Source: an uncultured Lachnospiraceae bacterium
Lineage (GTDB): Bacteria; Bacillota; Clostridia; Lachnospirales; Lachnospiraceae
Direction of reading: 5' to 3'
DNA: 64,000 nt
Assembly: GCA_947588675.1 (NCBI GenBank)
Contig: CANPYY010000010.1
Span: 1-64,000 of the forward strand
Positions within the stretch are counted from its first letter, which is position 1. Each line of letters starts with the position of its first letter. Position numbers and translations under genes: made by a program. Shown piece by piece: positions 16,870-25,224 of this stretch. The notes under the pieces were generated by a model. The model was not told the DNA's origin and ran no database searches. It saw nothing but the letters and a program-made list of their open reading frames with translations.

Positions 16870-19290
16870 ATGAAATTGAGTAAACGTATAGTTGGATTAT
16901 TATTGGTAACAGCACTGATGTTTGGTATGATGACAGGCAAAGCGGGTGTTTCAGCCGCTTCATTAAAAAAAGGCGATGTTTTTAAAAGCGGAAGCCTCAA
17001 ATACCGGATTACTTCACTGAAGAAAAAACAGGGAACGGTAATGGTAGTTGGAGGCAAGTCCAAAGAAATCAGTTCAGTGATAATACCTCAGACAGTTAAA
17101 AAGGGTAAATATTCGTTAAATGTCACTGCTATAGGGCAGAAAGCATTTGCCGGATATAAAAAACTTACAAAAGTTACAATAAAGACAAAAAATCTGGTTA
17201 AGATTGGAAACGGTGCATTTACAGGTACTGACAATGCAATAATTGAAGTGCCTGAATCAAAGCTTGGCAAATACGAAAGCCTGTTTGAAAAAACAGGTAA
17301 AAAACCGGTTAGCGCACAGACTGTTACAGGAAGCGATGTTCCGAATACGGTAAATAATAGCGTTCCTGTTATATTTAATGTAGGCGATGCAGTAAATATG
17401 GCAGTAAATGCTGCGGTAAATGCAGTGTCAGATATACGTGATGAATCTGAAAAGACTTCTGCACCGGAAACGGAAACGCCGAAAATTTCAGTTTTGGTAA
17501 CAGCTGCGCCGGCAACAAAAAGTCCGGAAGTAAAAGCGCCTGCGCAGAAAACTCAGACGCCGGTTGTTAAAACTCCGGAGGCAAAAGTTATAGAAACAAC
17601 TGATGAGCCGACAATAGAGCCGACGGCAGAGGCAACAGCAGAGCCGACAGCAAAACCGACTGATGAGCCGACGGCAGAGCCAACGGCTAAACCGACTGAC
17701 AAGCCGACGGCAGAACCAACGGCTAAACCGACTGACGAGCCGACAGCAGAGCCAACAGCAGAACCGACTGACGAGCCAACGGCAGAACCAATTGAGGAAG
17801 TACCGCATGTACATGAATATAACTGGGTACTTAGCGTAAAGCCGACCTGTACTGAAGCAGGAAAAGAAGTCGGTGAATGCTTATGCGGTGCAGTTGAAAC
17901 GGTTGTTATTCCAATGACAGGCCATAGTATTATTAAACATGCTGCAGTGTCTGAAACCTGTACAAGCGAGGGAAGGACAGAGTACCAGACATGCCTGAAT
18001 TGTGATTATGCAACGGAATCACAGGTTATTCCAAAGCATGAACATCAATTCAGTGAGTGGAGGACCACGAAAAAAGCTACATGTTATACAACCGGAGAAG
18101 AAATACGCGTATGCGACGAATGCGGATATACGGAAACAAAACATATAAACAGCGGACATATATTAGAGCCTCATCCTGAAATGGACAAACCTGCATCATG
18201 TTTGCAGAGGGGCGAGAAACACTCGCATTGTATTCTTTGCGGACAGGAATTTTTCCACTATACGGATTATCCGGTCGGACATGATTACCAGTTGGTTGAG
18301 GAAGAAGCAACCTGTACAAAAGAAGGGGCTGTTTATAAAAAATGCACAAGGTGCGGAGATATAATTGATAAGGTTACTTCACCTAAACTTGGACATGATT
18401 GGGGAGAAATCATCCCTGCAGACGTTACCTGTACGGAAGGCGGATATGAATACCGCAGATGTAATCGCTGTCATATAGTTAAAGAGGCATCGTATGTATG
18501 TCCGCAGGGACATAAGTATACCGGTTATCAGTATAACAACGATGCAACCTGTCTAAAGAGAGGGACAGAAAGCGCCCGCTGTATATATTGCGGACATACG
18601 GTAACGAAACTTGTATCAGCAGAACCGCCGGGACACTTTTTTATTCACCATGATGAAGTGCCCGCAACATGTGAAAAAGATGGCAGCACCGCTTATACAT
18701 CCTGTGTACGCTGCGGAGAGTATGAAGATGGTAAAGAGCCTGAAGTGATTCCTGCAAAAGGACACATATGGGGTGAAGAAAAAGTATGTGATTCCGTATG
18801 CAACGGTTACGTAAAATACAGGGAATGTACAGTATGTAAGGCGCGTGATGTTGTTGAATCCAGACCCGGTGAAGGACATAACTGGGTAGAGTATACCAAT
18901 TCTGAGGGAGATGTAAGACTCAGATGTGGAAATGAAGGATGCGGAAGATATCAGCCATATACAAATGAGGAATTTAGACTGCACAATGAAACGGGAGCGT
19001 ATAAAGATGCAGTACGCGTAGTATGGGGAGTTATATATCAGGCTGACATGAGGTATTGTGAAGGATTTACCAACTATCGTGGAGTGCAGACGGATATGAT
19101 ATGGCCGACGGCTATACCGGCGGATGTGGTATTTGAAATTAAAGCGCCTGAGCCTAAGGCAGGATACAGATTTGTAAAATGGATTGATGTAAGAACCGGA
19201 GAAACCGTAAGCGAAGACATGGTAAGACATGACGACTGGAGAAATATGGACCGGGTATTCAGAGCCGTATACGAACCTGTTGACAAATAA
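16870..19290 (+). CDS. c-di-GMP-controlled secreted protein with LRR-like, linker, Cys/His repeat and InlB-like domains
   Basis: 806 aa. Signal peptide (about 1-30, ending GVSAAS), LRR_5/BspA-like region (about 31-140: LKKGDVFK, VTAIGQKAFAGYKKLTKVTI), spacer, then EPTAKPTD-type repeats (about 243-310). Residues about 315-690 hold nine units of the pattern C-T-x-x-G ... C-x-x-C-G ... G-H (for example CLCG ... GHS, CDECG ... SGH, CTRCG ... GHD, CVRCG ... GHI). The last domain (KAPEPKAGYRFVKWIDVRTGE ... FRAVYEPV) is a divergent InlB B-repeat. No LPXTG motif or C-terminal membrane anchor is seen. Probably a large adhesin or matrix protein; the Cys-His pairs could bind zinc or form disulfides outside the cell. 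Confidence 0.85.
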   Translation: MKLSKRIVGLLLVTALMFGMMTGKAGVSAASLKKGDVFKSGSLKYRITSLKKKQGTVMVVGGKSKEISSVIIPQTVKKGKYSLNVTAIGQKAFAGYKKLTKVTIKTKNLVKIGNGAFTGTDNAIIEVPESKLGKYESLFEKTGKKPVSAQTVTGSDVPNTVNNSVPVIFNVGDAVNMAVNAAVNAVSDIRDESEKTSAPETETPKISVLVTAAPATKSPEVKAPAQKTQTPVVKTPEAKVIETTDEPTIEPTAEATAEPTAKPTDEPTAEPTAKPTDKPTAEPTAKPTDEPTAEPTAEPTDEPTAEPIEEVPHVHEYNWVLSVKPTCTEAGKEVGECLCGAVETVVIPMTGHSIIKHAAVSETCTSEGRTEYQTCLNCDYATESQVIPKHEHQFSEWRTTKKATCYTTGEEIRVCDECGYTETKHINSGHILEPHPEMDKPASCLQRGEKHSHCILCGQEFFHYTDYPVGHDYQLVEEEATCTKEGAVYKKCTRCGDIIDKVTSPKLGHDWGEIIPADVTCTEGGYEYRRCNRCHIVKEASYVCPQGHKYTGYQYNNDATCLKRGTESARCIYCGHTVTKLVSAEPPGHFFIHHDEVPATCEKDGSTAYTSCVRCGEYEDGKEPEVIPAKGHIWGEEKVCDSVCNGYVKYRECTVCKARDVVESRPGEGHNWVEYTNSEGDVRLRCGNEGCGRYQPYTNEEFRLHNETGAYKDAVRVVWGVIYQADMRYCEGFTNYRGVQTDMIWPTAIPADVVFEIKAPEPKAGYRFVKWIDVRTGETVSEDMVRHDDWRNMDRVFRAVYEPVDK
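17599..17790 (+). repeat. 36-bp-type tandem coding repeats (DEPTAEPTAKPT)
   Basis: Imperfect 36-bp units encode about five copies of a 12-residue acidic/basic Pro-Thr unit inside the secreted protein; third-base variation between copies shows it is not a very recent expansion. Confidence 0.85.
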
Positions 19291-19306
19291 ATAATCCGAA
19301 AATATT

Positions 19307-19353
19307 AAAACACCCTGAAAGGAATACTTAATGTAAGAATTTCAGGGTGTTTT
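19307..19353 (+). terminator. Strong intrinsic terminator
   Basis: AAAACACCCTGAAA (19307-19320) pairs perfectly with TTTCAGGGTGTTTT (19340-19353), with further T after it. Ends the riboswitch-controlled transcript. Confidence 0.9.
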
Positions 19354-19437
19354 TTATTTGCATAAAAATAAACAGAAAATATATGGAATATATAAATGAA
19401 AAGTAGTATAATTGAAACATGTAGAAGGAGGGGTAAT

Positions 19438-20070
19438 ATGAAAAATAAAGCAATTATATGGTTATGTGTAATAACATTGTTGGTTGGAATGTCCGAACCT
19501 GTCATGGCAAAAAAGAAAGTGTCTTTGACAAAAAAGAAATTGACAATGGCGGTCGGCGAAAAAGTTACTCTTAAAGTAAAAGGGGCAGTAAAGAAAGTTA
19601 AATGGAGCAGTAACAAAAAGAAAATAGCGCAGGTAAATAAAAAGGGCGTTGTTAAGGGAAAAAGAAAAGGACAGGCAAAGATTACCGCAAAGACGGGAAA
19701 GTACAAGCTTGTGTGTAAGGTTACTGTATATGAAAAGGAAAATAATGAAGCAAAAGCAGATAATGTAATTAATAATGTACAGCCTGCTTTACAGGGAACT
19801 CCTGTACCTCAACGTAATTATACTCCGAGACCAAAGGTTAATGCGACCGATAGCCCTAAGGCTACCGTTAGTCCTAAGGCGACAAAAGCACCGGATACTT
19901 TTCAGACTGCCGGACCTAAGGAAACGCCTGCTCCGGGTTCAACTGATAAGCCGGGCGTGCCGACACAGGAACCGGGGGAGGATGTAACGCCGACAAAAGC
20001 GCCGGATTCGTTATTGGATAAACCTACCGATCCTGATAAGGATAACGGCTGGGTTCCGGGTTGGTACTAA
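19438..20070 (+). CDS. Secreted Big_2-domain protein with Pro/Thr tail
   Basis: About 210 aa. Signal peptide (KNKAIIWLCVITLLVGMSEPVMA), a single Lys-rich bacterial Ig-like (Big_2) domain (about 25-105: KKLTMAVGEKVTLKVKGAVKKVKWSS ... KYKLVCKVTVYE), then a low-complexity Pro/Thr/Lys tail with TPAPGSTDKPG. No enzyme motifs. The Ig domain resembles that of the esterase at 14145. AGAAGGAGGGG precedes the ATG; an upstream ATG at 19396 lacks a good site and would spoil the signal peptide. A TATAAT at 19407-19412 has only a poor -35. Confidence 0.8.
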   Translation: MKNKAIIWLCVITLLVGMSEPVMAKKKVSLTKKKLTMAVGEKVTLKVKGAVKKVKWSSNKKKIAQVNKKGVVKGKRKGQAKITAKTGKYKLVCKVTVYEKENNEAKADNVINNVQPALQGTPVPQRNYTPRPKVNATDSPKATVSPKATKAPDTFQTAGPKETPAPGSTDKPGVPTQEPGEDVTPTKAPDSLLDKPTDPDKDNGWVPGWY

Positions 20071-20121
20071 GAAAAAGCGGGGTACTGTTTGTATTGAAAT
20101 TAAAAAAGAGGAGTTTGGATT

Positions 20122-20646
20122 ATGAAAAGAAAAAACAGTCGTTTGACAATAGTAGTATACGTTATAGTAGCCGTATTGGTTTTTGTTGCTGTAATGGCAG
20201 TAATACAGGGAGTTTCGCAAAAGAATAAAGATAACGAAACCTCCGTATATACGTTTCAGCCGGAAGATAGTTCCGATGATGGAAATACACAGTCGGATGA
20301 AGACGGTCAGGTATCAGACGAAACCGGAAAACAGGATGAAGACGGCCAGGTATCAGATAAAACCGGAAAACAGGATGAAAGCGGCATGTCGGATGATTTG
20401 AATACAGCCGGTGATAAAAAAGACGAAAATAAGACCGGTAATGCTTCAGATAAAAATATCGGTTCAGAATCAGACGATATAAAGTCTGACGACGCAACGC
20501 AACAGGGTAATACCAATACTTCAGATAATGATAGTAGTAATAATGAAAATGAAGAACCGGTGAAAAATAACGATGAGGAAAAGCCATTATCTGAGTATGA
20601 CGCAACCGGTGACGAATATGAAATATCTTTTGATGATTTTCAATAG
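20122..20646 (+). CDS. Membrane-anchored acidic low-complexity protein
   Basis: 174 aa. A short basic N-terminus, one membrane segment (LTIVVYVIVAVLVFVAVMAVIQGV), then a highly acidic outside domain rich in Asp/Ser/Gly/Asn with repeated DEDGQVSDETGKQ-like units (two to three copies, about residues 58-95). No recognised domain. AGAGGAG lies upstream. It sits between a Big_2 protein and tcdA, nine bases before the latter, so it may be co-transcribed with it. Likely surface spacer or ion-binding protein; function unknown. Confidence 0.7.
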   Translation: MKRKNSRLTIVVYVIVAVLVFVAVMAVIQGVSQKNKDNETSVYTFQPEDSSDDGNTQSDEDGQVSDETGKQDEDGQVSDKTGKQDESGMSDDLNTAGDKKDENKTGNASDKNIGSESDDIKSDDATQQGNTNTSDNDSSNNENEEPVKNNDEEKPLSEYDATGDEYEISFDDFQ

Positions 20647-20654
20647 GAAGAAAA

Positions 20655-21338
20655 ATGGAAGGACAATTTGTACGGACGGAATTATTATTTGGCAGCGATG
20701 CAATGAAGAAGCTGTATGATTCAAGAGTAGCAGTATTTGGAGTAGGCGGAGTAGGAGGATATACTGTGGAGGCGCTTGCGCGAAGCGGTATAGGAACAAT
20801 TGATATTGTAGATAACGATACGGTATGTGCCTCCAATATTAACCGCCAGATTATAGCTACTACGAAAACGTTGGGAAGATATAAAGTAGACGTTATGAAG
20901 GAACGTATTCTCGATATTAACCCGGATGCAGTTGTAAATGCGCATAAATGTTTTTTTCTGCCGGAAACGAAAAATGAATTTGATTTTTCCGAATATTCTT
21001 ATGTGATTGATGCGGTGGATACCGTTACAGCCAAAATACAGCTTATTATGGAAGCAAACAGAGCAGGAGTACCGGTTATAAGCAGTATGGGCGCAGGAAA
21101 CAAATTAAATCCGACAGGGTTTATGGTGGCGGATATTTATGAAACGTCAGTAGACCCTCTTGCCAGGGTTATGAGAAAGGAACTAAAAAAACGCAATATA
21201 AACAGCCTTAAAGTGGTCTATTCAAAAGAGAAACCTGTAGCCGCGAAACAGAGCGGAGTTACTGCATCTAACGCATATGTGCCGTCAGTAGCAGGGATGA
21301 TTATTGCAGGTGAAGTGATTAAGAACCTGATAAAATGA
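20655..21338 (+). CDS. tcdA: tRNA threonylcarbamoyladenosine dehydratase (TcdA/CsdL, ThiF-fold)
   Basis: E1-like ATP-dependent enzyme that cyclises t6A37 in tRNA to ct6A. The 227-aa protein has the adenylation Rossmann motif VFGVGGVGGYTVEALARSGIG, then DNDTVCASNINRQIIATTKTLGRYKVDVM, typical of TcdA, followed by IDAVDTVTAK. It ends soon after AGMIIAGEVIKNL, so it is a little shorter than E. coli TcdA but not obviously truncated. Other ThiF/MoeB-like roles cannot be fully excluded. Confidence 0.88.
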   Translation: MEGQFVRTELLFGSDAMKKLYDSRVAVFGVGGVGGYTVEALARSGIGTIDIVDNDTVCASNINRQIIATTKTLGRYKVDVMKERILDINPDAVVNAHKCFFLPETKNEFDFSEYSYVIDAVDTVTAKIQLIMEANRAGVPVISSMGAGNKLNPTGFMVADIYETSVDPLARVMRKELKKRNINSLKVVYSKEKPVAAKQSGVTASNAYVPSVAGMIIAGEVIKNLIK

Positions 21339-21370
21339 ATAACTCTATAAGGACGGCATGGTGTTTGATG

Positions 21371-21895
21371 TCAGGGTTCTATACATAAAAAACGATTAAA
21401 TTCCTGATAACTTACATTATCAGAAGTTATTACGCAGAGTTTGTTTTCGTTTACAACGATTTCTTTAAGCGTTTTAAGAAGATACGCATTCTTGCAGAAT
21501 AAGCTGCTTACCGGCTCGCCGATTAAAAGTATTTCAGGCAGTGAAAGTAACGACTTTATAAAAGTCGTATATCCTGTTTTTGGATTGCTTTCAAATTTGC
21601 GGCTGATAATACCATATGTTTCAAGCATATTATTAAGCATAAGAAAATTTATTTCACCCGAACCTGAAGTGAAGAAGTAACCGTAATTAAAAAATGACAC
21701 TTCAGGTTTTTTACTGTTTATGGTAATAGTTCCGCTTTCAGGAACTATCAGCCCGCATATTATTGAAAGGATAGCTGAAGAAACATATGCGGAATCTGTT
21801 TTAATTGCGAGTATTTCTCCTTCATAAGCGGTAAAAGATATATTTTTAATATATTCTGAATAACATATATTATTGGCTTTAATTATATTTTTCAT
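21371..21895 (-). CDS. Degenerate ABC-transporter ATPase-like protein
   Basis: 174 aa with the layout of an ABC ATP-binding domain but none of the catalytic motifs. The opening (IIKANNICYSEYIKNISFTAYEGEILAIKTDS) aligns with the strand-Walker A region, yet GxxGxGKST is replaced by TDSAYVSSAILSIICGLIVPESGTI; the signature LSGGQ is missing; Walker B LLLDEPTSGL has become LLIGEPVSSLF. It is short compared with about 230 aa for a normal domain. A clear ribosome site (AAAGGAG) suggests it is still expressed. It may be a non-hydrolysing regulator or a gene in decay; no permease gene is beside it. Confidence 0.6.
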   Translation of the reverse strand: MKNIIKANNICYSEYIKNISFTAYEGEILAIKTDSAYVSSAILSIICGLIVPESGTITINSKKPEVSFFNYGYFFTSGSGEINFLMLNNMLETYGIISRKFESNPKTGYTTFIKSLLSLPEILLIGEPVSSLFCKNAYLLKTLKEIVVNENKLCVITSDNVSYQEFNRFLCIEP

Positions 21896-22011
21896 GTAAA
21901 TTCTCCTTTGTATTATTCTATGACGTTAATGTATGTACCTGTGTATGTATAAAAACAATTACCTGACGGAATAATATAGATTGAAAAATTTATTTCAGGA
22001 GGAATAATACT

Positions 22012-22446
22012 GTGAAAAAGAAATTATGTTTATTGATGTTTATTGCCTGTGTATCATTTGCCCTTATGGGATGTGCAGACAGAAACAAAAATAATGAAGC
22101 AACCCAGAAACCGGCAGATAGCAGCGCTCAAAAAGAAACTGATGATAATACTGACCGTGCAGATGATAAAACAACTGACGGAACAACTGATAAAGGTACT
22201 ACGGATGGAACAACTGATAAGGGTACTGCCGATGGAACAACCAATGGCGCTACTGACGGAACGGCAGATGACGGCAGGACTGATGATACCGGAGATTCGG
22301 GAAGCGTTACGGATGATATGGGTAATGCGGTAGACGATGTTACGAATGGTGTTGGAGATGCAGTAGAAGATATTGGCAGCGGAGTAGATGACGCAGTGGA
22401 CGACGTTGGAAACGGAGTTGACAATGCAATGTCACAGGGTAACTGA
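22012..22446 (+). CDS. Small lipoprotein with Asp/Thr/Gly repeats
   Basis: 144 aa, GTG start preceded by CAGGAGG. The N-terminus KKKLCLLMFIACVSFALMGC has a lipobox (LMGC), so Cys20 should be lipidated. The rest is low complexity: TTDGTTDKG repeats (about 55-85) followed by repeats of the type DDVxNGVGDAV (about 105-140) with regular hydrophobic spacing that could form an amphipathic helix. No known domain; function unknown. Confidence 0.75.
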   Translation: MKKKLCLLMFIACVSFALMGCADRNKNNEATQKPADSSAQKETDDNTDRADDKTTDGTTDKGTTDGTTDKGTADGTTNGATDGTADDGRTDDTGDSGSVTDDMGNAVDDVTNGVGDAVEDIGSGVDDAVDDVGNGVDNAMSQGN

Positions 22447-22466
22447 CATACAGGGATAGATATGAA

Positions 22467-22509
22467 AAAACCGGAGAAATACTGGCGTTTGCCGTATCGC
22501 TCCGGTTTT
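22467..22509. terminator. Bidirectional terminator between lipoprotein gene and AI-2E gene
   Basis: AAAACCGGAG (22467-22476) pairs with CTCCGGTTTT (22500-22509). A and T runs on both sides make it usable from both convergent genes. Confidence 0.8.
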
Positions 22510-22518
22510 GTATTTTAA

Positions 22519-23853
22519 TTAATCCTGTTCTTTATCCTCATTCTTATTTTTAGAAAATATATTATTGAAAATAGATTTCTTCTTTTCGGGAGTATCTGTT
22601 TGTTTGTCTGATTGTTCCTTGTTTGCCAGATATTCGTTAAGCTTTGACAGCTCCGCGTCTTCAGGAGCGGGAACATATCCCGTGCGTTTCATGCCTTTCA
22701 TAATAAGTTCCTGTATAAGATGGTATATGACAGCAAATACAGGTACGCCTATTAACATTCCGACGAAGCCAAACAGGCCGCTGAACAGCATGATTGCGAA
22801 TAACACCCAGAAGCTGCTTAAATTAGTCATTTCGCCGAGTATCTTGGGACCTATAATGTTACCGTCAATCTGCTGCAGTATTACTATGAATATTATAAAC
22901 CATATACACTTTGTCGGACTTGCCATAAGTATTATGAAAGCTGACGGTATGCCTCCTATGAAAGGACCGAAGAACGGAATGACATTGGTTACTCCTACAA
23001 GGACGCTGACAAGTAACGGATAAGGCATCCTCATTATGCTTAATCCTATAAAACACAGCAGTGCAATTATTGTAGAATCCACGAGCCTTCCGGAAATAAA
23101 TCCCATAAACATTTTATTTGCAAATTTTACTTCTTCAATAATACGGTCTGCAAGTTTTTCCCTGAATATACAGTGGACTAAAATACGTGATTGCGCGGCA
23201 AAGACCGTTCTGCTTCTGAGAAAATATATTGCTACGATAAGTCCGATAAATATATTTTTCAGTATTGAGAAAGCGCTTAAAAGCCCAAGTGAAAAATTGC
23301 TTATAAGGGTAGTTGTGCTTGGAAGCAGTTCATTTTTAATCCATTGTGAGGCTGCTTCTGTGACGTTGTCGGAAATGGATTCAAAATAACTGCGAAGGAA
23401 CTCGTTGTTTTTAAATAAATTCTGTACCCACAAAGATACTTTATTATAGTAATTATCAAAGTTTGAGGTTATCATTGTAAGACTTACTATAAGCTGTGGA
23501 AGAATAAGCGATAATAGTATGTATATAAGAAAAATTCCAAGGCACAGGCTTAAAAATATGCTTATCATGGATGATATATTTTCGGATTTCTGGCGTTCCA
23601 TTTTAAATTGTTTTGTAAAAAGAGTGTTCAAAAGATTTTCAAAATAGTTACACATAGGAACAAGTATATAGGCAAATATTGCTCCGTATATAAACGGTTT
23701 TATTGCTGATATGAGTTTACCGAGTCCAAAGTTGACGTCCTTTGCATTGTATACTACAAAGAAGAACAATATGCTAAGCGCAATTGCAAAAAACAGTGTA
23801 AGTGATATATGTAAAAATCGCTTATTGAAAAATTTTGGTCTGTTATTTTCCAT
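22519..23853 (-). CDS. AI-2E (PerM/YtvI) family membrane transporter
   Basis: About 444 aa, seven to eight membrane segments. The family-typical stretches are VGVTNVIPFFGPFIGGIPSAFIIL, IFIVILQQIDGNIIGPKILGEMTNLSSFWVLFAI and FGFVGMLIGVPVFAVIYHL. Members have been linked to autoinducer-2 export or Na+/H+ exchange; the substrate here is unknown. The hydrophilic tail after about residue 380 is Lys/Asp-rich. ATG 23853 is chosen with GAAAGG upstream over 23871. Confidence 0.9.
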   Translation of the reverse strand: MENNRPKFFNKRFLHISLTLFFAIALSILFFFVVYNAKDVNFGLGKLISAIKPFIYGAIFAYILVPMCNYFENLLNTLFTKQFKMERQKSENISSMISIFLSLCLGIFLIYILLSLILPQLIVSLTMITSNFDNYYNKVSLWVQNLFKNNEFLRSYFESISDNVTEAASQWIKNELLPSTTTLISNFSLGLLSAFSILKNIFIGLIVAIYFLRSRTVFAAQSRILVHCIFREKLADRIIEEVKFANKMFMGFISGRLVDSTIIALLCFIGLSIMRMPYPLLVSVLVGVTNVIPFFGPFIGGIPSAFIILMASPTKCIWFIIFIVILQQIDGNIIGPKILGEMTNLSSFWVLFAIMLFSGLFGFVGMLIGVPVFAVIYHLIQELIMKGMKRTGYVPAPEDAELSKLNEYLANKEQSDKQTDTPEKKKSIFNNIFSKNKNEDKEQD

Positions 23854-23883
23854 GTTAATATCGCCTTTCAATCTTTTTTAATT

Positions 23884-23912
23884 ATATTATAATATTTACT
23901 ATGGGTTGTCAA
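23884..23912 (-). promoter_or_regulatory. Probable promoter of the AI-2E gene
   Basis: Reverse-strand TTGACA (23912-23907), 17-bp spacer, TAATAT (23889-23884); a TATAAT at 15-bp spacing is an alternative -10. The -35 overlaps that of the divergent promoter. Confidence 0.55.
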
Positions 23913-23934
23913 AAGTATTATAAAAATATATAAT
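23906..23934 (+). promoter_or_regulatory. Promoter of the DUF1015 gene
   Basis: TTGTCA (23906-23911), 17-bp spacer, TATAAT (23929-23934), 35 bases before the start codon. Confidence 0.75.
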
Positions 23935-23968
23935 AAAAAGAACAAGTTTATTTTGGAGGAAATTATAA

Positions 23969-25210
23969 ATGGCACAGATAAAACCATTTCGCTGCATACG
24001 GCCTGACAGTAGTGTGGCGGATAGAGTAGCGGCGCTTCCGTATGATGTTTATAACAGACAGGAGGCAAAACAGGTAACGGAAAAAGAACCTCTGTCATTT
24101 TTAAATATTGACAGGGCGGAAACCGGATTTGACGATAGTGTTGACACATATGATAAAAGGGTATATGAAAGGGCAAGAAAGCTTCTGGATGGTATGATAG
24201 CCGACGGTATATATAAAAAAGATGAAGATGAGGTTTATTATATATATGAACAGGTTATGGACGGGCGTACGCAGACAGGCATAGCGGCGTGTGCGGCTGT
24301 TGACGATTATATTAACAGTGTTATTAAAAAGCATGAGAATACGAGAGCCGATAAAGAATTGGACAGAATAAACCATGTAGATGCATGTAATGCGCAGACC
24401 GGACCGATATTTCTTGCTTACCGTTCCAATGATATTATAAACAGCATTGTAAATAAAACAAAAAAATCTGAACCGATATATGACTTTGTATCGTCTGACG
24501 GTATACAGCACAGAGTGTGGAAATTGGCTGAAAAAGATGATATTACTGCTGTAGAAAAAGCTTTTTCGGATATAGATAGCATATATATTGCCGACGGACA
24601 CCACAGAGCGGCTTCTGCTGTTAAGGTAAGCCTTATGAGAAGAAAACAGAATCCGGGTTATACGGGGAAAGAGGAGTTTAACAAATTTTTAGCTGTGCTG
24701 TTCCCGCATGACGAACTTATGATTATGGATTATAACAGAACCGTAAAAGACCTTAACGGACTTAGTAAGGAAGAATTTATATCGCGCATAAAAGAAAATT
24801 TCGATATAATAAGCGTTGGAAGCGAACCGGTAAAAAGTACGCAGAAAGGCGAGTTTGTAATGTATCTGGACGGTGAATGGTATGTATTCCGGGCAAATGA
24901 TAAACTGCGTATGATAGATGACCCGGTAGCTTCTCTTGATGTATCGCTTTTGCAGGATTATCTTCTTGGCCCGGTGCTTGGAATAGGAGACCCAAGGACG
25001 GATGCAAGAATAGATTTTATTGGAGGAATCAGAGGGCTTGCAGAACTTAAAAGAAGGGCGGATTCTGATATGAAAGTATCGTTTGCGCTTTACCCTACGT
25101 CTATTGATGAACTTTTTGCAGTGGCAGATGCGGGTATGCTTATGCCGCCAAAATCAACATGGTTTGAGCCGAAGCTTAGAAGCGGTTTGTTTATACACAG
25201 TCTGGAATGA
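23969..25210 (+). CDS. DUF1015 family protein (SerK-like)
   Basis: 413 aa. The opening AQIKPFRCIRPDSSVADRVAALPYDVYNRQEAKQV is the DUF1015 signature start, with YYIYEQV, KKHENTRADKE, YIADGHHRAASAVK and the C-terminal GLFIHSLE also typical. Archaeal relatives include the ADP-dependent serine kinase SerK, and bacterial members are often near serine or amino-acid genes; here there is no such neighbour, so a kinase role is only possible. TGGAGG precedes the ATG, and the YesL-like gene follows after 14 bases. Confidence 0.88.
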   Translation: MAQIKPFRCIRPDSSVADRVAALPYDVYNRQEAKQVTEKEPLSFLNIDRAETGFDDSVDTYDKRVYERARKLLDGMIADGIYKKDEDEVYYIYEQVMDGRTQTGIAACAAVDDYINSVIKKHENTRADKELDRINHVDACNAQTGPIFLAYRSNDIINSIVNKTKKSEPIYDFVSSDGIQHRVWKLAEKDDITAVEKAFSDIDSIYIADGHHRAASAVKVSLMRRKQNPGYTGKEEFNKFLAVLFPHDELMIMDYNRTVKDLNGLSKEEFISRIKENFDIISVGSEPVKSTQKGEFVMYLDGEWYVFRANDKLRMIDDPVASLDVSLLQDYLLGPVLGIGDPRTDARIDFIGGIRGLAELKRRADSDMKVSFALYPTSIDELFAVADAGMLMPPKSTWFEPKLRSGLFIHSLE

Positions 25211-25224
25211 TTGGAGAGTAGAAT

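Noticed and set aside
17599-17790. 36-bp repeats considered as a CRISPR array
   Set aside because: 36 bp is a typical CRISPR repeat length, but copies are directly adjacent, vary in third bases and encode a Pro/Thr stalk.
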